Source: Dactylorhiza incarnata (taxonomy: Eukaryota > Streptophyta > Magnoliopsida > Asparagales > Orchidaceae). Taken from it: a stretch of 64,000 bases of DNA. The translations under genes and the position numbers were made by a program. Numbering within the stretch: the first letter of the stretch is position 1; the number at the start of each line of letters is the position of its first letter. The notes below the pieces were generated by a model. The model searched no databases and had not been told where the DNA came from. It was given only the letters and a program-made list of their open reading frames with translations. The stretch covers positions 10,936,001-11,000,000 of the forward strand of contig JAWHQI010000005.1 in the NCBI GenBank assembly GCA_033032865.1. Reading direction: 5' to 3'. This document shows positions 44,191 through 54,479 of this stretch, one piece after another.

Positions 44191-45186
44191 AAATTTATGG
44201 ATCCCAATAATTATGTATTCTTCTCAAAGTATCTCATGAATGATAATGTAATTTTGTACATTCATACTTGATGTCACCCCCATTATGTTTTAGAAATTCT
44301 TGGATTGGTATTTATTATACTTTTGTCGATAATAATGTTTCAATTAAAAGTGGTGTATATAATTATCATGATCTCAATTGTACCTAAGATTTTATTGTGA
44401 GTCTATTTTGATGTTGAAGAAGGCTGATCAAATAATGGGGCAAATTGTATTAAGTGATCTTAAATATATAACACTGACTTCACAAGTGATCCTTAGGATC
44501 AAGGGTAGATAAACTCATGTTTTATACACCCTGCTTCACTAGAGTTGGTCCCTAAGGTACAAAGGTAATGTTAACTCAGTGACAATGGTGAGAGATATAC
44601 TGATGTGGATCAAAGGATATGAGTTTATCCCAGTGTGTTATAATAAGGGATTGGTTGGAAGCCCTTGAGTTCTAGTTAGCATGAGTTTGTTCTTGGGAAC
44701 CACATGGGTGTGTTGGTATTCACAGTTGCATAATGATCCTATTTGATAGGGTTACTTGTGGCAGGAAGGATAGACGTCTTGTGGAGGTGCTAGCCCAAGT
44801 GCTGCCACCTCTACACGATGACTAGGCATATGACTCTCCTCGACTGTGTTCAATTCCAGGGGGAGGGGCCTTACAAATGGTATGCGAGACCCTCTCAGGC
44901 AGGCCCTTTTTTTTATAGCACTCATAACTACAATGGAATGTCCCAAATCATCCCATGGATTCTCTAACAGCACAGCGAGGATAAGGACAATAGGGTGGGA
45001 ACCCTAGATCTGCTCCGGAGAAGGTATATGCATTGGATTTAGCTCAAGAGCGGGACCCGCAGGAAGTTATCGTAGGTACCCATGCATCTTAATTCTGTCT
45101 TTCAGAATTGATATGCTTTAGTGTGCTTAACAAAATATCTAGAGAATCCCACATTTAAACACACATAACTTACAACCCCAGGTACC
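44191..45186. other. Unassigned sequence between array and chromovirus pol
   Basis: AT-rich, with no domain in any frame. It may be the degraded 5' part of element H. Confidence 0.4.
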
Positions 45187-47207
45187 ATGATCATTAATAA
45201 TAAGCCCGCCCATACACTCTTTGATATGACTCCCACTCATTCATTCATTTTAGAGGATTTGGTGGAGGATCTTGATGGGGTACAACATTTCACGGGAGTT
45301 ACTAGGAGGGTGCGCCTTCCGGATGGCTCAGAGTTAATATCTTCCACCAACTGCAGTATGGAAGTATCCATCGACAGAAAGCTATTTGATACACCGACAA
45401 CCATATTACGGATGCTTGACTTTGATTTTATTTTGGGCATGACATGGCTATATTGGCATCATGCGAAGATCGATTGCATGGTGAAGCGGATCACTCTGAG
45501 ATATGGGGTTCCGAGATCATTTTTCAAGGTTTTAGACCCGTATCCATAATCATATTATCTTCCATTCAGGTCATCAAGGCCCATGAGTAGGGATACAAGG
45601 TTTATATGGCCTGCTTTGAGATGAAGGAGGCAGAAATCATCATCTCTGATGTACCGATGGTTCGGAACTTTTTTGATGTCTTTCCGGACAAGCTGCCCGG
45701 ACTACCCCCATATCGAGAGGTTAATTTCTGGATCAAACTGATACCAGGAGCGAGGCCCGTCTCTTGGGACCCATACATGATGGCACCAAAGGAGCTTATA
45801 GAGTTCTAGACGCAGCTTCAGGAGTTAGTTGATTCAGGGTTCGTCCGACCCAATTAATCAGCTTGGGTAGCCTCGGTTCTATTCATAAAGAAGAAGGATG
45901 GTTCGCTTCCTCTATGTATAGATTACTGGGATCTCAACCGGTTGATGGTCTGTAACACTTATCCATGCCTAGGATTGACGAGCTCTTTGATCAGCTTGAG
46001 GGAGCGCACTGATTCTCAAAACTTAATTTGCCCTCGAGCTACTATCAGCTTCAGATCCAGGAGGAGGACATCTCGAAGATCGCCTTTAGTTTGAGATACA
46101 TACTATATGAGTTTACTGTCATGCTATTCAGACTCGAGAATGCCCCCACCGCATTCATGAGCTTGATGAATAGAGTGTTCAAACCCTGGATGTTTTTGTG
46201 ATAATATTCATTGATGATATTCTGGTCTACTCAAGGACCAAGGAGGATCATGCACATCACTTGGTACTTGTTATGGGGAAGCTGAGGGAGACAGCTTGTT
46301 TGCAAAGTTTAGTAAGTGCAAGTTCTGGCTCCGGGAGGTCACTTTCCTGTGTCATGTCATAAGTGGGATAGGTTTAGCAGCGGAACCTGCCAAGGTGCGA
46401 GCAGTAAGGGAATGATAACCCTTGAAGTTGGTAGTGGATGTACGCAGTTTCTTAGGACTTGCTGGTTACTACAACAAGTTTGTTGAGGGGTTTTCAAAGA
46501 TTTCTCTTCCCCTCACCTCTCTGACCAAGAAGGATGTGCCTTTTGTATGGTCACTCAAGTGTGATGCTACATTATAGGAGATGAAGGATCACCATATCTG
46601 CACCAAACCTTGCCCTCCCATCTGGGAAGGAAGGATTTCAGATTTATATTGATGTCTCATACCATAGCATGAGAGTAGTACTGATGCAACACGAGCATGT
46701 AATTTCTTGTGGTTCTAGGAAGCTAAAGAAGCACGAAGTGAACTATCCGGTGCATGACCTGTAATTGGGAGCAGTGGTCTTTGCCTTGAAAATTTGGAGG
46801 CATTATTTATATGCATCCACTACGAGATATTTTCATATCGTAAGAACCTCAAGTATATACACACACAGAAAGATTTGAATATGAGGCAGCAATGGTGGAT
46901 TGCGTTCTTATGCGATTATGAGTTTGCACTGAACTATCACCTGTGAATGGCAAACTCGGTGGCCGATGCGTTAAGAAGGAGGGCACCCGCATCCAGCCTA
47001 GAGTCCCGATTGATGGCCATGGAGTTAGCTAATATGTTGGAAGAGATGTAGATTACACTTATATCCAGAGTTTTCCCCGAGGTTTATGCTGAGTACCTGA
47101 CCAACATAAGTATAGTGTATGACATATGTGATCACATCTGGGTAGAGCAGAAGAAAGATGCTGCCCTAGACCCTGTATTCTGAGCAGTGGAGGCTGAAAG
47201 TTTGGGG
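45187..47207 (+). pseudogene. Element H: degenerate chromovirus-like Ty3/gypsy pol (protease, RT, RNase H)
   Basis: Protease: THSFILEDLVEDL and MLDFDFILGMTWL (45230-45460). RT: KKKDGSLPLCIDYWDLN (about 45890), YEFTVML, LENAPTAFMSLMNRVFKPW and IIFIDDILVYSRTKEDH (46105-46250), with the catalytic FIDD kept. RNase H: YIHTQKDLNMRQQWW and a DALRRRAP end (about 46855-46990). The beginning of the integrase side (DPVF, ILSRV) is barely readable to 47207, where F is inserted. The pattern fits chromoviruses such as Tekay/Del. Many stops and shifts show it is the oldest layer here. No LTR or gag was found for it. Confidence 0.75.
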
Positions 47208-47810
47208 TGTGATATAATCACCAAGGGGGGGGGGGGGGGGGGGGGTGAATAGGTGTTTTAAAATATTTTAGTCTTTTTGATACTGAAGACTAATTTAGCT
47301 TGAAATATGATAAATAAAGCACACCACAGAAAAGACACAAATATTTATAGTGGTTTCCCAGTGTGGGTACTCCATTGTCCCCCTTCACCTATCTAGAAGT
47401 GTGCTATAATCGGCCAACTCCTCCAAAAACTCAGATCAATCAAATCTTACAACTCAGGAACTCATCAAGTCCCCTACCTCCGATTCCCTCCTAAAATCCT
47501 ACCTTAGCTGCCACCAACAACCATACCTCAGAGTGCAAGAACTCCTACAACTCAGATCCCCAACAAAGATCCTACAACACATATTTCCTCAAAAATCCTA
47601 CCTCAGGTCTTCACAGACCCTACCTCAAACATTCAACAAAGTCCCTACACTCAGGCCTTCTCACAAGCCTTAATCTCAGGCTGTCAGCACAACCCTACCT
47701 GAGATCTCAAGGTGATCTTACAATAAGAGATTAGAAGAATGTTTACAATATATAGACTCTGAAAGATATAGCTTTAAGCAACTTGAGTCTTCTTTGTTCT
47801 TTCTAGAGAG
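47208..47810 (-). repeat. 3' LTR of element F, part 1
   Basis: This is the LTR 3' part on the minus strand, with 21 G at 47225-47245. It continues after element I at 53282. Confidence 0.78.
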
Positions 47811-49116
47811 TGATGAGTAGTTTATATACACATCTTTTAGTGTAGTTTTAATATGAAATTATATAATTTATTTGAATTATTTCATGAAAATTATTCCTTT
47901 TTTGATTTCATGAACTAACTTAAGCTGATTTTATGTTTTCAAGTTTTCTGGGTATTTTGAGAAAAAATTGCAAGTACATGCCCAAAGTCACGGGCGTGAC
48001 CAAGGGCCTAACGCGCACATAGCGCCCGCATTGAAGCCAAAAGGCACCCTCTCCGCATCAGCATCGATCACACCCCTTACACGCCCTTGGTCACGGGCGT
48101 GACCAAGGGCGTGTAACCCCAATTTGAAGCCTATTTAAAGCCAGCTCCACCAGAGCTTCAGAGACGAATTTTGGGAGCCAAAGTCTTCATTTCTTGTATT
48201 ATTTTCATGTTTTTAGTAGTTCTTGTACTCCTTCTTTCTTTCTTTCTTGCAATTGTACTTTCAATTTAATAGTTATAATTTCAATTTCAATAGCTTGCAA
48301 TTCTCTGCTTTACAATTTTAATAAAAATTAGTTCTTTCCTCTTCCTGTTCTATTCTCTATCTCATCATGAACTCTTTTAATTGTATTGATTCCTCCAACT
48401 CCATGAGTAGCTAAACTTCTATTAGTACTCGGTCGAGATGATCCAAGGAATAATATAAGTTATAAAATAATTTAGAGTTGCTCATTCTCTTTTCTAAAAA
48501 GCTTAAGATTTATCCTTGATTTTAAGATAACGAGATTATATTTTTGATATATAATTCTTGTTCTAGTTTTTGTAGTTTAGTTAGCTGAGAGTCTCGGATG
48601 GCGAATCGATCACTCAAGGATAAAAAAGAGTAGAATGCAATCCTTGAGAGAGGACGACGTTACCCTTCCAGATTGGAGTAAAAGCCAATAGGGGGATTCA
48701 CCTCGTAAAGGGAGCTTTAAGGGTTTCAATTATAGAATGAGAGTTCGGTCGATCAACCTAATCTCAGGTGGACGTATTCCTCGAGAGAGGTGCATTCATA
48801 ATTCGGGAACCTCCACGGTCAAAGCTATTTTATTAAGAGAATGCGATTTTAATCTTTCTTCTTATTTTTATCTCCGAGGTGATTCAAAGATCGAGTGCTA
48901 ATCATCCTTATTATTGTTTTAATCGCTATTCTAATTTACCATATTTTCTCTAGAAACAAATCAACTCAAAGTTCTATTGATAAAATAATAGAGATTTTCT
49001 TGAAGTAAATGTACTCAACCACCTCGAGTCAAATACGACCTTGGTTTTATAAACCTATACTACTTTCGATATGGTACACTTACCGTTATTGCTTGCGGAT
49101 ATAGTTTTACGCATCA
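47811..49116 (+). repeat. 5' LTR of element I
   Basis: It is 1306 bp, TGATGAGTAG to ACGCATCA. A 40-bp perfect palindrome lies at 48077-48116 and TATTTAAAG at 48132-48140. Confidence 0.92.
48077..48116. repeat. 40-bp perfect palindrome in the I LTR
   Basis: Arms of 19 bases, TTACACGCCCTTGGTCACG and its exact complement, are separated by GG. It lies 15 bases before the TATA-like box. In the 3' LTR (52243-52282) it has two mismatches. Confidence 0.95.
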
Positions 49117-49122
49117 AGTTTT

Positions 49123-49140
49123 TGGCGCCATTGCCGGGGA
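49123..49140 (+). promoter_or_regulatory. Primer binding site of element I (tRNA-Asp)
   Basis: TGGCGCCATTGCCGGGGA complements plant tRNA-Asp with one mismatch, six bases after the LTR. Confidence 0.85.
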
Positions 49141-49249
49141 CCTAGGTTGATATTTCGTAAAAAGAAATATCTATTAATTTTATCGCTCTCTTTCTTCTCC
49201 CCTTCTTCTAAATTTTTTAAAAATCTTAAAAGGCGTAATTTAAATTCTC

Positions 49250-49340
49250 GGAAAGGGAGATTTGGGCTTATCATCCCATCGCATCTCCTAGTACCGGGCG
49301 AACCCTTCACAGGGTAGACCTCGGGAAGTCTGGGACAAAT
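49250..49340 (+). repeat. 90-bp direct repeat of element I, copy 1
   Basis: GGAAAGGGAGATTTGGGCT, CATCCCATCGCATCTCCTAG and GGGTAGACCTCGGGAAG recur with few changes at 50824-50912, on the other side of the ORF. Confidence 0.85.
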
Positions 49341-49435
49341 TTAACCCGCATTTTAAATTTTTTTTATATATTATTTCTCTTCTCTATTCCCCCTCTAAAA
49401 TTCCATTCATTTAAGTGAAGGTTGTTTTCTTTAAA

Positions 49436-50593
49436 TGAGGTTATCTGAATTGGCCGTAAAAGTTGCCGAGCTTCAAAACAAAGTTAATCTTTTGGAAGCC
49501 GCACCAAGGCGCTGAATTAGTTACAATTATTGTGGCGCGCCTCTTCAAAGTGAAGAATGCTATTTCATTCTTATTCTCAAAATTTATATTATGTAAATGA
49601 TTTGTCTCAATCTTATGCAAATAATTTTGATAATAATTACGATCATAAGTTTTCCATATTTCATGAAAATAATTTATCCAACTTTGATGTAAATGTTTTT
49701 TCTAATTTTCACGAGAATAATTTTTTGGTTTTTAATAATCTTTTTTCTAGCTCCGAAGTAGATTATTCTTGGTGGCAAGCTCACCTGGATAGTTTTCAGA
49801 GCGATGAAGATGAATCTTTAGATCCAAATTTTTGTTCTTCCTCTTTTAAGCCGCAAGTGTCCAACTCTAATTTTGGGGAATCCTCGCAATTTCACTTTAA
49901 TTCTCCTCCCCAAAACTTAGATGCAGATTTTCTTTCTTCTAGTGCTTTTTCTTCATCTTTAGAAAATTTAGTTATGGAGGAACATGATTTTTCATGTACT
50001 CCCATAGTTTGTTTACCAAAAATGAAGAAAAATTATTGTACCAAGAACATCTTCATGTTATGGGCACACCAGATGAAATAGAAGAAGAACAAGTTTCTTC
50101 CCCTAATCCACCTGGGTCATCTTTTGTTTGTCATGAATTTTCGCAAAATTCCTCTATTCCACCTAAAATTCATAACAACTTTGTGTCCGAAAATTTTATT
50201 CTGCTTGATATTGCACTATATTCTTCTAAAGAAAAATTTATTTTAGAAAATGAACAACCGGAGCTTGATCATATATTTTCACAAGCGCCTCCTCCTTGTG
50301 AAAAATTTTCTAGCTCGTTTATTTGTGATTCTCTATATTCTAATATTCTTCAGGTTGAAGATGATCCGTTGCCACCCCAAATAATTGATGATCCATATGT
50401 CGCTCATCTTTGTAAATCCAAATCACCTCAGGTATGTATAGGTGATTTGGATTTGCATATTCAAGTTCAAGGACAAAAGGAGAATCACATGTTAAACGGA
50501 GGAGTAGTCGGGCGACTAACGTCGACACATTCACCTAAATGTGAATTAAGGGAGTTGCTTGTGCACTTCTCTTTTCAATTTCTGTTTATCTAA
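49436..50593 (+). pseudogene. Degenerate zinc-knuckle ORF of element I
   Basis: From ATG 49436 the frame reads LSELAVKVAELQNKVNLLEA (a short coiled coil), a stop at 49515, then YNYCGAPLQSEEC, a broken CCHC knuckle that lacks the first Cys and the His. The frame 49557-50081 is Asn/Ser/Phe-rich; the frame 49994-50593 overlaps it and continues, so one shift lies near 50000-50070. The end GDLDLHIQVQGQKENHMLNG has no known fold. The low-complexity body and position after the primer site are like the ORF of C. Confidence 0.5.
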
Positions 50594-51951
50594 CACTAAC
50601 CGTCTAGCTTAAAGATGGGAAAAAGAAAGCTCTCTTCGGAGGCACCCCTTTCTTATCTTTAGTTTTCATGCATTTTTCTTTTTACATATTTTCATGTGTT
50701 CTTCATACTTAGTTTTAAACATTGGGGACAATGTTTAATTTTAAGTATGGGGGTGTAGCATAGCTTTCGATTATTTTATTTGAAAAAAGAAAAAAATCTT
50801 TATATTCTAAAAATCTAAATTCTTGGAAAGGGAGGTTTGGGCTATCATCCCATCGTATCTCCTAGTACCTTACGAGCCCTTCACCGGGTAGACCTTGGGA
50901 AGTACAAGAATATTTAAAAAATATATAATCCTTACTTGTTATTTTTATTTTTCTAGAAATTTAGTTTGAGGTTTGATTATAAGTATTCTTACATTTTTAA
51001 TTTAGCTAATATTTTGTTTTATCATCATTTGTTAAATTTAAACTTGAAGTAATTTACTTTTATGAAACACTTTATGTTTTTAATTCGATTAGAGAATTTA
51101 TTGAGCACTACTTCTCCTTTTTAATTTTAAATAGCTTCACTTTGTGGTAAATTGACTAAGCATCTCTAGATTTTTATTATATTCTCTATTAACTTTAAGA
51201 TCTTAGGAAATTTCATTCCACTAAAAAGTTGCTCTCAAAATAGTATAATTTATAGACTATAAGTATTTCTTTACCCTCACCATTTGTTGGCAACTAAAAA
51301 AATGTGTAGTAAAAGATCAAATGTCATGAGAATAAGAGGATGCAATTCATTATTTCCTAAACATATGCACCCAAAATCATTTAAAATACTATATGTCATG
51401 ATGTAAGAGGATAAAATTCATTACATCTAAACATATATATTTTGGGTTTTTGATTGAAGAGATTTTTTTTATAAAGATTATATGGCATGGAAATTGAGAA
51501 GATAAAATTCATCATTTTCCTAAACATATACAAATATGAATTTATGAGTGAGGTTCCACCACCTCCAATCCAAGAACTCTTCATTTTGCCATTTTGTTAA
51601 AACTCATCCCTAGCAAATTCTATTGATTATAGTCCTAAATAAAAGTATTAAGAGAGCAATATTTTAGTAGGTGTCTTCTACTTAAGCTTCTTTTATATTA
51701 GAGTGCCTATAATTTCAATCTAATTTTGTTTGAAAATTTCTATAACTTCGGTTGCTAAATAGTTATCTTGAGAAGTAGTTAGCTAAACAGATTTCTCTTT
51801 TTAAATTATCACCATAACTTATGACTTAATTCTTGAATTCCTAGAATTTACTTTTAACTTACTATTTTTAATGAAATTTTAGTTAATTAAAAATAATATC
51901 GATGTCTTGTAATTCTTTCCTCATTCTTTTGCTCTGGAATAGCAAAAGCTC
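50594..51951 (+). other. Non-coding 3' body of element I
   Basis: AT-rich, no domain. It holds the second 90-bp copy (50824-50912) and a polypurine-like AAGTATGGGGGTGTAGC near 50743 that mimics the true tract at 51952-51966. Confidence 0.6.
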
Positions 51952-51966
51952 AAGTATGGGGGTGTT
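51952..51966 (+). promoter_or_regulatory. Polypurine tract of element I
   Basis: AAGTATGGGGGTGTT is directly followed by the LTR start TGATGAG. Confidence 0.8.
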
Positions 51967-53276
51967 TGATGAGTAGTTTATATACTCATCTTTTAGTATA
52001 GTTTTAATATATTTTAATATGAAATTATATACTTTATTTGAATTATTTCATGAAAATTATTCCTTTTTTCGATTTCATGAACTAACTTAAGCTGATTTTA
52101 TGTTTTCAGGTTTTCTGGGCATTTTGAGCAAATATTGCAAGTGCACGCCCAAGGTCACGGGCGTGACCAAGGGCTTGAAGTGCATGTAACGCCCGCAATG
52201 AAGCCAGAGGTGCCCTCTCCGCCCCAGCATCGATCACGCCCCTTACATGCCCTTGGTCACGGGCATGACCAAGGGCGTGTAACCCCAATTTGAAGCCTCT
52301 TTAAAGCCAGCTCCACTAGAACTTCAGGGACAAATTTTGGGAGCCAAAGTCTTCACTTCTTGTATTATTTTCATGTTTTTTGTAGTTCTTGTAGTCCCTC
52401 TTTCTTTCTTGCAATTGTACTTTCAATTTAATAGTTATAATTTCAATTTCAATAGCTTGTAATTCTCTTCTTTGCAATTTTAATAAATATTAGTTCTTTC
52501 CTCTACCTATTCTATTCTCTATCTCATCATGAAATCTTTTATTTTTATTGATTCCTCCATCTCCATGAGTAGTTAAACTTCTATTAGTACTCGGTCGAGA
52601 TGGTCCAAGGAATAATATAAGTTATGAAATAATTTAGAGTTGCTCATTCTCTTTTCTAAAAAGCTTAAGATTTATCCTTGATTTTTAGATAACAAGATTA
52701 TATTTTCGATATATAATTCTTGTTTTTGTTTTCGTACTTTAGTTAGCCGAGAGGCTCGGAAGGCGAATCGATCACTCGAGGATAAAAAGAGTAGAATGCA
52801 ATCCACGAGAGAGGACGATGTTAGTTTTCTGAATTGGAGTAAAAGCCAATAGGGGGATTCACCTTATAAAGCGAGCTTTAGGGATTTCGATTATAGAACG
52901 AGAGTTCGGTCGATCACCCTAATCTCAAGTGGACGTATTCCTCGAGAGAGGTGCATTCATAATTCGGGAATCTCCACGGTTAAAGCTATTTTATTAAGAG
53001 AATGCGATTTTATTCTTTCTTCTTATTTTTATCTCCGAGCTGATTCAAAGATCGAGTGCTAATCGTCCTTATTATTGTTTTAATCGCTATTCTAATTCAC
53101 CATATTTTTTGTAGAAATAAATCAACTCAAAGTTCTGTTGATAAAATGATAGAGATTTTCTTGAAGTAAAGTACTCAACCACCCCGAGTCTAATACAACC
53201 TTGGTTTTATAAACCTACACTACTTTCGATACAGTACACTTGCCATTATCGCTTGCGGATATAGTTTTGCGCATCA
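51967..53276 (+). repeat. 3' LTR of element I
   Basis: It is 1310 bp and pairs with 47811-49116. It has the near-perfect palindrome at 52243-52282, and the TATA-like box is changed to TCTTTAAAG. Confidence 0.92.
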
Positions 53277-53281
53277 GAAAG

Positions 53282-54270
53282 AAAGCATTCTCTTTAGTAG
53301 CTGCACTTGATCTTCAATAGATGAGCCTTCTGATCAGGATCAGTGCTGAGCTTTCTTGTATGAAGAAGTCTTCTTGCTCTCAAGAGTGAGAGATTTCTTA
53401 TTGAAGCTTTGATTCTTCTTCTTCTTCTTATTTCTTTGAAAAGACTTGCTTTTTACTGTTCTATTGCTCTATAGCCGGCAAGCTTTTCAAAGAATATTAG
53501 GGCACAAGATATTCCCTAAAGTTGTTAGAGTTTGCTTACCCTCTCTTATGCTTTTATAGCTCTGAGCCATCAAACAGTCAAAACTTTAGAATATTGATGT
53601 CAGAGCACTTTTCAGATGTCATTGATTTGATATCTACCTTTGTTGTCTTCATCAATTTGAAATCCCGCCTTCTAAGCTTAACAAGATTATATCATCGTGT
53701 AAAGATAGTTGACACGATGATAAATGATTTAACAAGTATTTCTTTAGTTCATGCAATAATATCATCGTGTGAAGCTTGTTGTCACAATGATATATGCCTT
53801 AGCTAACTTTCCTTGAGCCCTCACAATGATATTGTCATGTGTACCTTGTTGGAACGATGATATATGGCTTAGCATACTTTCATTGAGTTCTCACAATGAT
53901 ATCGTTATGTGTACCTTGTTGACACGATGATATATTCCTTAACAGACTTTCATTGAGATATCACAACGATATCGTCGTGTGTACCTTGTTAACATGATGA
54001 TATCATCATGTTCTTATTATCAATTCAATTGTTTACTGACTTCATTTGCTACCTTCTATGAGTGATCACAACGATATCGTCGTGTGAGTGTCATATACAT
54101 GATGACATTTAGTTTAGATATTTTGTGCTTGATCTTCAAAAATTATATATAAGATATGTGATGTCCTAATCTGCTCATGTCACATCAGATATATATCAAA
54201 TATAATTTGTGCTTATCATTGACTTAGAGACTTCTCCAAATCTTGAACATTATGGGTAGTGTTCCCAACA
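53282..54270 (-). repeat. 3' LTR of element F, part 2
   Basis: It continues the F LTR after I and ends GTTCCCAACA. It holds a minus-strand TATAAAAG at 53551-53558 and ATATCGTCGTG/CACGATGATAT words at 53690-54115, including a 22-bp perfect palindrome at 53991-54012 with arm AACATGATGAT. Confidence 0.8.
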
Positions 54271-54479
54271 ATCTCCCCTTATTTGAGGAAGTCATAACTC
54301 AATCAATGATAAAGCACAATAATGAAAATTAATAGACAATACGAGCAGAGAATAGAAATATTTCACAACATTGCAATGCATAACACAAGAAGTATCATCA
54401 ACATATTATAAACTCATAAATGTTGAAATGTTTTGAATTTTTAAAGCATTTCAACATTTGCCCATGAAATGAAAGCCAA

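Larger units (their letters stand above)
47811..53276 (+). mobile_element. Element I: Athila-like non-autonomous LTR retrotransposon
   Basis: LTRs at 47811-49116 and 51967-53276, with target duplication GAGAG (47806-47810)/GAAAG (53277-53281). The primer site matches tRNA-Asp and the polypurine tract AAGTATGGGGGTGTT precedes the 3' LTR. The 2.85 kb body has a degenerate zinc-knuckle ORF and no pol domain. A 90-bp block is repeated on both sides of the ORF. LTR size, termini (TGATGAG...GCATCA), primer type and body size match C and D, so the three form a common structural type. Confidence 0.9.

Noticed and set aside
43501..44240. Open frames across the 185-196 bp array as a repeat protein
   Set aside because: Unit lengths are not multiples of three throughout and stops vary from unit to unit.
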